In this document: in pieces, positions 1-7,879 of the stretch | Numbering within the stretch: position 1 is the first letter of the stretch | Layout of the letters: every line of letters starts with the position of its first letter | Origin: Allonocardiopsis opalescens | GTDB taxonomy: Bacteria; Actinomycetota; Actinomycetes; Streptosporangiales; Streptosporangiaceae | NCBI RefSeq assembly: GCF_003002095.1 | Contig: NZ_PVZC01000004.1 | Span: forward strand, 558,001-622,000 | Length of the DNA stretch: 64,000 nucleotides | Direction of reading: 5' to 3' | The notes under the pieces: model-generated | Databases searched by the model: none | The model's input: the letters and a program-made list of their open reading frames with translations, nothing else | Told to the model about the DNA's origin: nothing | Translations under genes and position numbers: made by a program

Positions 1-511
1 CGAGGCGGCCGCCCGGCTGGACCGGCTGCGCGCGGCCGGGCTGCTCAGCGGAGCGCAGGCGGCGGCGCTGGGGGAGGCGATGGACCGCTTCTGGGCGGCG
101 CTGCCCGCCGCCCCTGCGGTGCTCAACCACGGCGACCTCGGCATGTGCAACGCGCTGTGGCGGGACGGGCGGGTCGTGTCCGTGCTGGACTTCGAGTTCG
201 CCGTCGTCGCGCCGCTCGCGGTCGACCTCAACGAGATCCTCAAGTTCGCCTTCGCACCCTCCGAGGGCGACGGCCCCGTGCGCGAGGCGGCGATGGGCAT
301 CGCCCGCACCGCACTGCCCGCCTCCGGCGGCACCGACGTACTCCTCGGCTACGCCATCATGCTGGAGTCCTGGCTCACCGAGAACGAACTGGCCGCGGAC
401 CCGGCGGACGGCCCCGCCGACCCCGAGCCCCACCGGCTGCTCACCTCGCTCGCCGACGGCGGGGGCGGCCACCTCGCCCCGCTCCTGGCCGCGCCCGCCC
501 CGGGCGGCTGA
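1..511 (+). CDS. Phosphotransferase (APH/choline kinase-like fold), C-terminal part
   Basis: The reading frame is already open at base 2 and ends at a TGA at 509-511, so the start lies outside the window. The visible part carries HGDLGMCNALW, the Brenner-type catalytic loop (HGD with a downstream Asn), followed about 20 residues later by DFEFA, the metal-binding Asp motif of aminoglycoside phosphotransferase-like kinases. The ATP-binding N-lobe is not visible. Members phosphorylate aminoglycosides, homoserine or other small hydroxyl compounds; the substrate cannot be told here. It converges on the VOC gene 33 bp downstream. Family call is firm, substrate unknown. Confidence 0.85.
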   Translation, partial: EAAARLDRLRAAGLLSGAQAAALGEAMDRFWAALPAAPAVLNHGDLGMCNALWRDGRVVSVLDFEFAVVAPLAVDLNEILKFAFAPSEGDGPVREAAMGIARTALPASGGTDVLLGYAIMLESWLTENELAADPADGPADPEPHRLLTSLADGGGGHLAPLLAAPAPGG

Positions 512-544
512 CCGCGCGGCCCGGGGCGGTGGCCGGGAGGCGCC

Positions 545-970
545 TCAGCCCTCGGCCTCGGCGGTCGCGGCCAGGACCTCCAGGTAGTGCGGGCTGTACA
601 TCAGGCCGAGGACATTGCCGAAGGGGTCGACGACGGACGCGGTGACGAACCCGGCCTCGCGCCGGGTCAGCTCCTGGTACGGCGCGGCCCCCATGGACAG
701 CAGCCGGTCCACGGCGGCCTGCACGTCGTCTACGTGCCAGTGCATGACCGCGCCGCCGGGCCCGGGCGCCGCGCCCTCGGGGGCGTAGCGCCGGTCGATC
801 AGGCCCAGCTCGTCCTGGTGGTCCCCGACGCGGAACTCGACGTAGGCGGGCCTCCCGTCCGGGCCCGAGCGCTCGAAGTACGGCTCGATGCCCAGCAGTT
901 CCGTGTACCAGTCCTTCGCCGCCGCCACATCGTCCGCCCAGTAGCTGATGGTGGTGAATCCCCGCAGCAT
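545..970 (-). CDS. VOC family protein (glyoxalase/bleomycin resistance-like)
   Basis: A 141-residue protein of the usual size for a single-chain vicinal oxygen chelate protein with two beta-alpha-beta-beta-beta modules. It starts with a typical first strand (RGFTTISYWADDV) and a helix AAAKDWYTELLG, has the mid strand AVMHWHVDDVQAAVDRL, and ends with the second-module strand VVDPFGNVLGLMYSP. His and Glu positions suit a metal site, but the reaction cannot be read from sequence. It is transcribed divergently from the WYL regulator at 1085, which makes it the likely target of that regulator (inference). Confidence 0.85.
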   Translation of the reverse strand: MLRGFTTISYWADDVAAAKDWYTELLGIEPYFERSGPDGRPAYVEFRVGDHQDELGLIDRRYAPEGAAPGPGGAVMHWHVDDVQAAVDRLLSMGAAPYQELTRREAGFVTASVVDPFGNVLGLMYSPHYLEVLAATAEAEG

Positions 971-993
971 GTCCGTACGTCCTCTCGTTCCCT

Positions 994-1060
994 CCGGTCG
1001 GTGCGACCGGTGCCCTCTGCCAGGGGAGACGCTAGGCGGCCTTGCGGAAGCACTGCTTCC
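994..1060. promoter_or_regulatory. Two palindromes between divergent VOC and WYL genes
   Basis: The 114-bp divergent gap holds CCGGTCG-GTG-CGACCGG at 994-1010 and GGAAGCA-C-TGCTTCC at 1046-1060, both perfect 7-bp inverted repeats. The second lies 24 bases before the WYL start. Such sites suit autoregulation by the HTH domain of the WYL protein. Binding is inferred. Confidence 0.45.
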
Positions 1061-1084
1061 TCAAGGGGCTGGCAGACTCGGGGA

Positions 1085-2044
1085 ATGCTGGAGACCTCGG
1101 TGCGGCTGCTGCGGCTGCTGTCACTGCTGCAGGCGCGGCCCGGCTGGTCCGGGGCCGAACTCGCCGACCGCCTGTCCGTGACCACCAGGACCGTCCGCAG
1201 CGACATCGAGCGGCTGCGCGGCCTGGGCTACCAGATCCACTCGATGACCGGCACGGCCGGCGGCTACCGGCTGGGGGCGGGCGCGGCGGTGCCGCCGCTG
1301 CTGCTCGACGACGACGAGGCCGTCGCGGTGGCCGTCGGACTGCACACCGCCGCGAGCGGCAGCGTGGCCGGGATCGAGGAGACCTCGCTGCGCGCGATCG
1401 CCAAACTCCAGCGGATGCTGCCGCCCCGGCTGCGCCGCCGGATCGAGGCGCTGCGCGCCGCGACCGTCTCGCTCCCCGGGCGCGGCCCGGCGATCGACCC
1501 GGCGACGCTCACCGCCGTCGCGGCCGCCGTCCGCGACCGCGAGCGGCTGCGCTTCGACTACCAGGGCCACGACGGAGGCGGCGGCGTCCGGACCGTCGAA
1601 CCGCACCGGCTGGTCCACACCGGGCACCGCTGGTATCTGCTGGCCTGGGACGCCGACCGCGCCGACTGGCGCACCTTCCGCGCCGACCGGATCCGGCTGC
1701 GCACCCCCAACGGCCCCCGCTTCACCCCGCGCCGCCCTCCTGAGGACGTCGCCGCACACATCGTGCGCGGTGTCGGCTCCCGGGCCTGGCGGTACCAGGC
1801 CCGGGTCCGGCTGCACGCACCGCTGGAGCGGCTCGCCGAAATGCTGCCGCCCACTGCGGGCCTGCTCCACGAGGACGGGGTCCTGGAGACCGGCGGCCCG
1901 TCACTGCACGACCTCGCAGGTTTCCTCGGCAGCCTCGGCGTGCCCTTCACCGTCATCGACCCGCCCGAGCTGCGCGACGCCCTGCTGGCGCTCGCGGACC
2001 GCTGCGCGGCGGCCGCCCGCGGGGAGGAACCGCCCGACGCCTGA
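1085..2044 (+). CDS. YafY-type transcriptional regulator (HTH_11 + WYL domain)
   Basis: A 319-residue regulator. Residues 1-60 form a DeoR-like winged helix (ELADRLSVTTRTVRSDIERLRGLGY), followed by a linker and a WYL domain around residues 150-240 with the PHRLVHTGHRWYLLAWD stretch typical of these ligand sensors. The open frame runs much further upstream, but ATG 1085 is chosen because the N-terminal helix of the HTH starts there and because upstream codons overlap the divergent VOC gene antisense. WYL regulators sense nucleic-acid or metabolite ligands; the signal here is unknown. It ends 20 bp before the convergent ribosomal protection gene. Confidence 0.9.
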   Translation: MLETSVRLLRLLSLLQARPGWSGAELADRLSVTTRTVRSDIERLRGLGYQIHSMTGTAGGYRLGAGAAVPPLLLDDDEAVAVAVGLHTAASGSVAGIEETSLRAIAKLQRMLPPRLRRRIEALRAATVSLPGRGPAIDPATLTAVAAAVRDRERLRFDYQGHDGGGGVRTVEPHRLVHTGHRWYLLAWDADRADWRTFRADRIRLRTPNGPRFTPRRPPEDVAAHIVRGVGSRAWRYQARVRLHAPLERLAEMLPPTAGLLHEDGVLETGGPSLHDLAGFLGSLGVPFTVIDPPELRDALLALADRCAAAARGEEPPDA

Positions 2045-2064
2045 CGGGCCCCGCCCCACCCCCG

Positions 2065-4068
2065 TCACGCCTGCTCGCGGCCGCCGGTGCGGCGCTGGAC
2101 GCGGAGCAGGTAGCCCTTGCGGTCGAGCGGGTCGTGGTCGGAGCGCGGGCGCTCGGGGACGGGGCCGCGCACGGGCTCGTAGCGGGCGAAGGCGGACTCC
2201 AGCAGGCCCTCGCCGCGGGTGAGGCCCGGTAGGCGCTGCTCCAGGGTGTGCACGCGTGCGGCCGGGATCTCACCCTCCACGGCGGCCGACGGGCCCTGGA
2301 CCACCGGCGGGCGGGGGACCGCGCCCAGGCGGGCCAGGAGCGGCAGCAGCGGGCCGGCGGTGTCGGCCGGGAGTTCGATCCGGAAGCGGTGCAGCGGCTC
2401 GTGCACGCGGGTGCCGGCCCGGCGCAGCGCCGCCATCAGCACCAGCGGCGTCAGCTTGCGGAAGTCCTCGCCGGTGCTCGACATGCTCTTGTCGAAGCGG
2501 GCGTGGGCGTGGCTCTGCCGCGGCGCGTAGCCGGAGCGGGTGAGCGTGACGACGGTGTCGACCACCTCCCAGCCGTGCAGGCCCTGGCACAGGGTCTCGC
2601 GCACGGTGTCCTCGATCGCCTTGACGAAGGCCAGCGGCAGGGCGCCCAGTTCGATGCCCAGCCGGAAGGAGGTGCCGGCGCCCGCCGGCGCGGGCTCCAC
2701 CCGCAGGCCGACGGTGGCCAGGAAGGGGTTGGCGTCCTCGCCCATCGCCTCGGCCGCCTCTCCGGTGCCGGCCGGCCGCTCGACGCAGATCGTGGTGGTC
2801 TCCTGGAAGCCGACGTCGATGCCGAAGTCATCGGCCAGGGTCGCCTGCACCACCTCCTTCTGCACCTCGCCGTAGAGCGAGACGGACAGCTCCTGGCGCA
2901 CGTCGTCGCGGCGCAGGTCGATCAGCGGGTCCTGCTCGGCCAGCTGGGTGAGCGCCAGGTGCAGCCGGGCCCGGTCGGCGCGGGAGCGCGGCACGACCAC
3001 GGTCTCCAGGGTGGGCGGCGCGAAGTGGAGGACGCCGGTGTCCGCGCGCCGCGGGATGCCGATCGGGTCGCCGACGCGCACCTCGCCCAGGCCCCACAGC
3101 CGGGCGATCCGGCCGGCCGGGACCGAGGGGCGCGGCACCGCGGCGCCCTGCTCGAAGACGCTGATCGCGGTGACCTTCGCCTCGGTCGGGCCGAGTTCCA
3201 CCCGCTCGCGGGTCCGCAGCGTGCCGGAGAAGATCCGCGCGTAGGCGATGCGCTCCCCGGCCGGGCCGCGCTCGACCTTGAACACGGCGCCGGACAGCGG
3301 GCCGTCGGCGTCGCCCCGGGCGGCGGGCAGCAGCTCGCGGATCCCCTCGGTGAGCGCGGCCACGCCCGCGCCGGTGATCGCCGAGCCGAAGAAGACCGGA
3401 TGCGCCCGCGAGCGCGCGGTCTGGGCGGCGAGCCCGGCGCGCAGCCGCCGGTAGGAGGCGGCCGCCTCGTCGGCGACGTAGTCGGCCACGAAGGCGTCGT
3501 CGTGGTCGGCGAGCACGTCGACCAGGCGGGTGGTGAAGGCGGTGTCGGCGGCGGTGTACGGGGTGAAGGCGGCGCCGCGGGTGCCGATGGCGGCGACCGA
3601 GCCCATCGCGACCGCCGACGGGCTGAGCTTCTCGGCGATCGCGCGCAGCACGCGTCCGTCGTCGGCGCCGCGCCGGTCGATCTTGTTCACGAAGACCAGC
3701 GTGGGGATGCTCAGCCGCCGCAGGGTGCGCATCAGCACCCTGGTCTGCGCCTGGACGCCCTCCACGGCGGACACGACCAGCACCGCGCCGTCGAGCACGC
3801 CCAGCACGCGTTCGACCTCGGCGATGAAGTCGGGGTGGCCGGGGGTGTCGATCAGGTTGACGGTGGTGCCGTCGACGGCGAAGGAGACGACGGCGGACTT
3901 GATGGTGATGCCGCGCTGCCGTTCCAGCGCCAGGGTGTCGGTCTGGGTGCTGCCGTCGTCGACGCTGCCGACCGCGTCGATGACTCCGGCGGCGTGCAGC
4001 AGCCGCTCGGTCAGGCTCGTCTTACCGGCGTCGACATGCGCCAGGATTCCCAGGTTGAGAGTGTGCAC
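2065..4068 (-). CDS. Tetracycline resistance-type ribosomal protection protein (TetM/OtrA-like GTPase)
   Basis: A 667-residue translational GTPase of EF-G architecture. G motifs are complete: AHVDAGKTS at 10-18, RGIT near 52, DTPGH at 74-78 and NKID at 128-131. Length and the opening (NLGILAHVDAGKTSLTERLL) match ribosomal protection proteins such as OtrA and TetM (about 640-665 residues) rather than EF-G (about 700). These proteins bind the ribosome and release tetracycline from the 30S A-site region using GTP. The start is the GTG at 4068 because it gives the canonical N-terminus. A leader ORF and an inverted repeat that can hide the ribosome site lie just upstream, see 4022-4129. Drug specificity is inferred from family. 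Confidence 0.88.
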   Translation of the reverse strand: MHTLNLGILAHVDAGKTSLTERLLHAAGVIDAVGSVDDGSTQTDTLALERQRGITIKSAVVSFAVDGTTVNLIDTPGHPDFIAEVERVLGVLDGAVLVVSAVEGVQAQTRVLMRTLRRLSIPTLVFVNKIDRRGADDGRVLRAIAEKLSPSAVAMGSVAAIGTRGAAFTPYTAADTAFTTRLVDVLADHDDAFVADYVADEAAASYRRLRAGLAAQTARSRAHPVFFGSAITGAGVAALTEGIRELLPAARGDADGPLSGAVFKVERGPAGERIAYARIFSGTLRTRERVELGPTEAKVTAISVFEQGAAVPRPSVPAGRIARLWGLGEVRVGDPIGIPRRADTGVLHFAPPTLETVVVPRSRADRARLHLALTQLAEQDPLIDLRRDDVRQELSVSLYGEVQKEVVQATLADDFGIDVGFQETTTICVERPAGTGEAAEAMGEDANPFLATVGLRVEPAPAGAGTSFRLGIELGALPLAFVKAIEDTVRETLCQGLHGWEVVDTVVTLTRSGYAPRQSHAHARFDKSMSSTGEDFRKLTPLVLMAALRRAGTRVHEPLHRFRIELPADTAGPLLPLLARLGAVPRPPVVQGPSAAVEGEIPAARVHTLEQRLPGLTRGEGLLESAFARYEPVRGPVPERPRSDHDPLDRKGYLLRVQRRTGGREQA

Positions 4069-4129
4069 GGAGTTCCATGTCCTTGGGGCCGATGGGTATC
4101 GCCTGGTGGTGGGACATGGAAGTCCTCAT
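4022..4129 (-). CDS. Leader peptide (uORF) overlapping the ribosomal protection gene
   Basis: A 35-codon ORF on the same strand begins with MRTSMSHHQAIPIGPKDMEL and ends out of frame 47 bases inside the resistance gene (whose start is 4068). It has a better ribosome site than the main gene: AGGAG, 5 bases before its ATG. Its first codons cover one arm of the inverted repeat at 4073-4121, the other arm of which lies just before the GTG start of the GTPase. This is the layout expected for a regulatory leader peptide. The peptide itself resembles nothing I recognise. Confidence 0.6.
   Translation of the reverse strand: MRTSMSHHQAIPIGPKDMELRAHSQPGNPGACRRR
4073..4121 (-). promoter_or_regulatory. 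Inverted repeat that can sequester the GTPase ribosome site
   Basis: On the coding strand TTCCATGTCC (4121-4112) can pair perfectly with GGACATGGAA (4082-4073), with a 29-base loop. The second arm contains the only purine-rich stretch (GGA, GGAA) ahead of the GTG at 4068. The first arm lies within codons 3-6 of the leader ORF. A ribosome held at the start of the leader would open the stem and free the GTPase start. Confidence 0.55.
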
Positions 4130-4165
4130 CGTCGCTCCTTGTGGTGGGCGGTCTCCGTCGCCGGG

Positions 4166-4195
4166 AGTACAGCAGACCGAGGGTGCGCCGGACAA
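4166..4195 (-). promoter_or_regulatory. Candidate promoter of leader/ribosomal protection transcript
   Basis: Minus-strand TTGTCC (4195-4190) and TGTACT (4171-4166) are spaced by 18 bases and would start transcription near 4159, about 30 bases before the leader ATG at 4129. Match to the vegetative consensus is moderate. Confidence 0.4.
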
Positions 4196-4299
4196 GCGGT
4201 TATTCACCCGGTGCGCTCCGACGGCGGGTGCCGCTGCTGCTAGAAAGGTGGGGCGCTCCGCACCGCGGGCGCGACGCGGACGGAGCACTCGGGGGAGTG

Positions 4300-4899
4300 G
4301 TGGCCTTGGCGGACCCTGACTCAGGCGGCGGCGCGGCCGGGCGCCGCTGCGCGTGGGCCGACGGCGGCTCCGCGCTGATGGCGGCTTACCACGACACCGA
4401 GTGGGGCCGTCCGCACCACGACGACCGCTACCTGTTCGAACTGCTGCTGCTCGAAGGCGCGCAGGCGGGGCTGTCGTGGTCGACGGTGCTGAACAAGAGG
4501 GAGAACTACCGCGCCGCCCTGGACGGCTTCGACGTGCGCGCGGTCGCCGGGTACGGCCCGTCGAAGCTGGCGGAGCTGATGGCCGACCCCGGCATCGTGC
4601 GCAACCGGCTGAAGGTGCGCTCCACCGCCGCCAACGCCCGCGCCTTCCTGGCGGTGGGCGAGGAGTTCGGCTCCTTCGACGCCTACCTGTGGGGCTGGGT
4701 CGGCGGGCGGCCGGTGGTGAACCGCCCGGCGCCGGGGGAGCCGCCCACGGCCAGCAGTTCGCTGTCGGACCGGATCAGCAAGGACCTCAAGAAGCGCGGC
4801 TTCACCTTCGTCGGCACCACGATCGTCTACGCGTACCTCCAGGCGGTGGGGGTCGTCGACGACCACGAGACCACCTGCCCGGCCAAGCCGGGGCGCTGA
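4300..4899 (+). CDS. tag: DNA-3-methyladenine glycosylase I
   Basis: About 199 residues, the usual length for Tag. It has the family opening CAWADGGSALMAAYHDTEWGRPHHDD, the LLLEGAQAGLSWSTVLNKRENYR helix-hairpin region (with the Glu used for base recognition), and the C-terminal FTFVGTTIVYAYLQAVGVVDDH. The enzyme cuts 3-methyladenine from alkylated DNA in the cytosol. The family zinc ligands can be followed only in part: the early Cys (CAWAD), the early His (AAYHDTEWG) and the late His and Cys (DDHETTC) are present. GTG 4300 follows a GGGGGA ribosome site closely; GTG 4297 or TTG 4306 are alternative starts that add or remove one or two residues. It is divergent from the ribosomal protection gene. 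Confidence 0.92.
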   Translation: MALADPDSGGGAAGRRCAWADGGSALMAAYHDTEWGRPHHDDRYLFELLLLEGAQAGLSWSTVLNKRENYRAALDGFDVRAVAGYGPSKLAELMADPGIVRNRLKVRSTAANARAFLAVGEEFGSFDAYLWGWVGGRPVVNRPAPGEPPTASSSLSDRISKDLKKRGFTFVGTTIVYAYLQAVGVVDDHETTCPAKPGR

Positions 4900-4917
4900 G
4901 GCCGGCGCCGGGCGCCC

Positions 4918-5541
4918 TCAGGACGAAGTGGCGGCTTCGTACTCGGGCCGGCCAGCGGGCCGGTAGGTCTGGATCGTGATGCCCTTCGGGGTGGTCCGCG
5001 TCTCCACCAGATCGAGCGCCGCGTCCGGGCCGCTTTCGGGGAACAGCCGAGTGCCCTGGCCGATGATCAGCGGGCAGACGAACAGGTTGATCTCGTCGAC
5101 GAGGCCCTCCTGGAGCAGCCCGCGGATCAGCGCGCCGCTGCCGTGCACCTGCAACTCCCCGTCCCGTTCGGCCTTCAGCCCGCCGACGGCGGCCGCGAGC
5201 CCGCCGGACAGGACGGTGGTGCGCGCCCACCGCGGTTCGGTGAGGGTGGTCGACACGACGTACTTGGGGCGGGAGTTCAGCGGCCCCGCGATGGGGTTGC
5301 CGGCCGGGTTCGGCATCGCTCCCCAGGAGGCGGCGAAGATCTCATAGGTCCGCCGGCCGAACAGGAAGGCGTCGGCGCGCCCGTAGATCCGGTTCAACCG
5401 GGCCGCGGCCGCGTCGTCGGCGCGGAAGAGCGGCAGGGCCCAACCGCCGCGCTCGAATCCGCCGGCGCGGTCCTCGTCCGGCCCGCCGAGTCCCTGCATC
5501 ACGCCGTCGATGGAGACGAACGTGGTGGTGGTGAGCTTCAT
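4918..5541 (-). CDS. Dihydrofolate reductase family protein (RibD C-terminal domain)
   Basis: A 207-residue NADPH-binding reductase of the RibD-C/DHFR-like superfamily, common in actinomycetes as a stand-alone protein. It starts with MKLTTTTFVSIDGVMQG, has the cofactor loop FLFGRRTYEIFAASW, the strand LQVHGSGALIRGLL and the C-terminal EINLFVCPLIIGQGTRLF. True folate activity is not implied. It lies downstream of the MarR gene at 5693 on the same strand with a 151-bp gap that contains MarR-like sites, so joint control is likely. Confidence 0.85.
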   Translation of the reverse strand: MKLTTTTFVSIDGVMQGLGGPDEDRAGGFERGGWALPLFRADDAAAARLNRIYGRADAFLFGRRTYEIFAASWGAMPNPAGNPIAGPLNSRPKYVVSTTLTEPRWARTTVLSGGLAAAVGGLKAERDGELQVHGSGALIRGLLQEGLVDEINLFVCPLIIGQGTRLFPESGPDAALDLVETRTTPKGITIQTYRPAGRPEYEAATSS

Positions 5542-5608
5542 GGTCGGGCTTCCTTCCCATTGGCTGTTCGGCGGTCGGGCCGGGTCGGCGGCGTCCCGGA
5601 CACAGCTG

Positions 5609-5667
5609 TAGCTTGCTGAATCAACTCGAACTTGTCAATAGAATCCTTGATTTAGATTTGCAAGCAA
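5609..5667. promoter_or_regulatory. Putative MarR sites upstream of the DHFR-like gene
   Basis: TTGCAAGCAA at 5658-5667 repeats, on the opposite strand, the core of the palindrome in front of the MarR gene (6191-6200). TAGCTTGC at 5609-5616 is also repeated at 6169-6176. A minus-strand TTGACA (5639-5634) lies between, though no convincing -10 box follows it. The shared words suggest the MarR protein controls both genes. Confidence 0.4.
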
Positions 5668-5692
5668 CATCGCCTTCGTGTCGACCGCCCGC

Positions 5693-6169
5693 TCAGTCCT
5701 GCCGGCCGACCTCCTCGCCCACCGCGCGCTCATAGGCGAGCAGGGCGTCCACCACGGTGCGGCGCTCGGCGGGGGACAGCGGCTCCAGCGCGGTCCGCCA
5801 GGCGGTGGCGCCCGCGGCCAGCCAGCCCTCCACGTCGGGCCTGCTCTCGGCCGTGATGCTGACGATCGTGCGCCGCCGGTCCGCGTCGTCCTCGCGGCGC
5901 TCGACCACGCCGCGGCGGCTGAGGTCGGCGACCATCAGGCTGACGGTGGCCGGGGCGACCTCCAGCCGCGCGGCCAGCTCATTCACGCCGAGCGCGCCGT
6001 CGAAGAGGAGGTAGGCGAGGAGCGAGAGGTGGCGCGGGGCCAGGTTGAGCGAGCGCAGCGCCTCCGGCGGGGGCAGCCGCTTGGCGCGTCCGACCATACG
6101 CGGCATCAGCAGCAGCATCGTCCGCACGCCGTCCTCGACGCTCAGCCCGTCCGGGGACTCCTTTGACAT
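5693..6169 (-). CDS. MarR family transcriptional regulator
   Basis: 158 residues, the normal size of a MarR dimeric winged-helix repressor. HTH region: LNLAPRHLSLLAYLLFDGALGVNELAARLEVAPATVSLMVADLSRRGVVERREDDADRRRTIVSIT, with the DxRR wing typical of the family. The frame is open further upstream, but ATG 6169 is chosen because it places the dimerisation helix at the N-terminus and leaves the palindromic operator at 6189 outside the gene. It is divergent from the nitroreductase-hemerythrin gene and upstream of the DHFR-like gene on the same strand. Confidence 0.9.
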   Translation of the reverse strand: MSKESPDGLSVEDGVRTMLLLMPRMVGRAKRLPPPEALRSLNLAPRHLSLLAYLLFDGALGVNELAARLEVAPATVSLMVADLSRRGVVERREDDADRRRTIVSITAESRPDVEGWLAAGATAWRTALEPLSPAERRTVVDALLAYERAVGEEVGRQD

Positions 6170-6188
6170 AGCTTGCACTCCAAAATAT

Positions 6189-6207
6189 ATTTGCTTGCAA
6201 AGCAAAT
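6189..6207. promoter_or_regulatory. Palindromic operator of the MarR regulator
   Basis: ATTTGCTT-GCA-AAGCAAAT is a perfect inverted repeat with 8-bp arms and a 3-base centre, in an AT-rich pocket 20 bases before the MarR start and 75 bases before the divergent fusion gene. MarR proteins bind sites of this size, so autoregulation and control of the divergent gene are likely. Confidence 0.6.
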
Positions 6208-6281
6208 CATCTTCGCTGGTGAGAGCGTATCCGAGCCGCCGCGCGGGGCCGGTGTCCTCACCCCACCGGAAGGACCGCTTG

Positions 6282-7217
6282 ATGGCCCAGAACGACGGAA
6301 CGGGCGCCGCGTCCGCGCGCCCGGACGACCCCAGGGAGTTCAACCGGCGGCTCATCGCCGAGTTCCGCGCGAACGGCGGCAGGGTGGGCGGCATGTTCGC
6401 GGGCTCGCCCCTGCTGCTGCTCACCACCACCGGTGCGCGCACCGGCCGCCCGCACACCACCCCGGCCGCCTACCTCGCCGCCGGCGAGCGGTGGATGGTG
6501 GCCGCCTCCAACGGCGGCGCCGACGAGCACCCGGCCTGGTACCGCAACCTGCTGGCCAGACCGCAGGCCGTGGTCGAGGTCGGTGACGGCACCACCGTGC
6601 GCTCGGTCGAGGTGACCGCCACCGTCCTGTCCGGCGAGCGGCGCGACGCGGTCTTCGCGCGGATCGCCGAGCACATCCCGGCCTTCGCCGGGTACCAGGC
6701 GGGCACCGAGCGCGTCATCCCGGTCGTCGCCCTGGCGCCCGCGCCCGCGGCGGACGCGTCGCGGGGGCGCGCGCTCGCCGCGGAACTGGTGCGGATCCAC
6801 GCGGGGCTGCGCGCGGAGCTGGCGCGGCTGCGCGAGGCGGCCGAGGCGCCGGAGGCGGACGGCGCCGCCGGCGCCTCGGCGCGGTTGGACCTGCGCGGCC
6901 ACTGCCTGACCTACTGCGAGCACCTGCACGCCCACCACGGCGGTGAGGACGCCGCGGGCTTCCCGATCGTGCTGCGCCACTTCCCGGAGCTGGAGCCGGC
7001 GATCGAGCGGCTGCGCGAGGAGCACCGAGTGGTGGCGAAGCTGACCGCGGAGCTGCGCGCGCTGGTGGAGGGCGCCGCGGCGGCCGATCCCGTGCGGCTG
7101 CGCGCCGATCTCGGCGTGCTAGCCGCGCGGCTGGAGGAGCACTTCGACCACGAGGAGCGCGAACTGCTCGCCGCGCTGGAGGCGCTGCCCGACTCGGCCG
7201 TGCCGGGCGGGGGCTGA
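6282..7217 (+). CDS. F420-type nitroreductase (Ddn-like) fused to a hemerythrin HHE domain
   Basis: A 311-residue two-domain protein. Residues 1-150 are a deazaflavin (F420)-dependent nitroreductase/quinone reductase domain: NRRLIAEFRANGGRVGG, LLLLTTTGARTGRPHTTPA and WYRNLLARP are family landmarks. Residues 165-300 are a four-helix hemerythrin-like domain with iron-ligand patterns RIHAGLR, HLHAHHGGEDAAG, EEHRVV and HFDHEERELL. The first domain reduces substrates with F420H2; the second could bind a di-iron centre and oxygen or NO. ATG 6282 follows GGAAGGA. The pairing suggests a redox defence enzyme; the MarR gene is divergent, so induction by a toxic small molecule is plausible. Confidence 0.88.
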   Translation: MAQNDGTGAASARPDDPREFNRRLIAEFRANGGRVGGMFAGSPLLLLTTTGARTGRPHTTPAAYLAAGERWMVAASNGGADEHPAWYRNLLARPQAVVEVGDGTTVRSVEVTATVLSGERRDAVFARIAEHIPAFAGYQAGTERVIPVVALAPAPAADASRGRALAAELVRIHAGLRAELARLREAAEAPEADGAAGASARLDLRGHCLTYCEHLHAHHGGEDAAGFPIVLRHFPELEPAIERLREEHRVVAKLTAELRALVEGAAAADPVRLRADLGVLAARLEEHFDHEERELLAALEALPDSAVPGGG

Positions 7218-7320
7218 GCGGCGAGGGCCGGGCGGCGGCCGGGCGGACCGCTATAGTCGGCTGCCCGGTGCTGATCATCAGCCCGGGCCGCCGCGGCGGC
7301 CTAGCGCAGAGGAGCGCCCG

Positions 7321-7800
7321 ATGTCCTACCCCGAACCCCGCTACCTGGCCGAGCAGGGCGCGGTGTCGTCCGTCTTCCGGCCGGCCGACGCCGAGCCCGA
7401 CCTGCACTCGCGCGGCGGCACCCGGGGCGGCTACCTGGCCACCGGCGCGAGCACCCAGGGCCAGTTCGGCCTCTACCGGTGGGACATGCCCGCCGAGCCC
7501 AGCGGCCCCAGCCCGCACTTCCACCGCTCCATCACGGAGTCGTTCTTCATCATCTCCGGCACGGTGCGGCTGTTCAACGGCGAGAAGTGGATCGACGCCA
7601 AGGAGGGCGACTTCCTCTACGTGCCGCAGGGCGGCGTGCACGGCTTCCGCAACGAGTCGGGCGTCGAGGCGTCCATGCTCATCCTGTTCACCCCGGGCGC
7701 GCCGCGCGAGGAGTACTTCGAGGAACTGGCCGCCGGGCGGCAGTTCACCCCCGAGGAGTGGTCGGAGTTCTGCCTGCGGCACGACACCTTCTGGACCTGA
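7321..7800 (+). CDS. Cupin domain protein
   Basis: 159 residues forming one double-stranded beta-helix. The cupin motif 1 is visible as PHFHRSITESFFIISGTVRLFNG (His, His, Glu metal ligands) and motif 2 as GDFLYVPQGGVHGFRNES. Single-domain cupins of this kind may be metal-dependent dioxygenases, isomerases or small-ligand binders; no specific function can be assigned. ATG 7321 follows GAGGAG by 6 bases. The gene stands alone between the fusion gene and the TetR gene. Confidence 0.88.
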   Translation: MSYPEPRYLAEQGAVSSVFRPADAEPDLHSRGGTRGGYLATGASTQGQFGLYRWDMPAEPSGPSPHFHRSITESFFIISGTVRLFNGEKWIDAKEGDFLYVPQGGVHGFRNESGVEASMLILFTPGAPREEYFEELAAGRQFTPEEWSEFCLRHDTFWT

Positions 7801-7879
7801 GAGTCCTGTCCCGAGCACACCTGGTGTTCCGTGCGGTATGCCCGGACCGCCGCGTGCGGCGCGGCCGCGAGAGCGGGGC

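Noticed and set aside
2248-4899. An 883-codon plus-strand open frame across the ribosomal protection gene
   Set aside because: It is antisense of the GTPase for most of its length and only its last 200 codons (tag) show family motifs.
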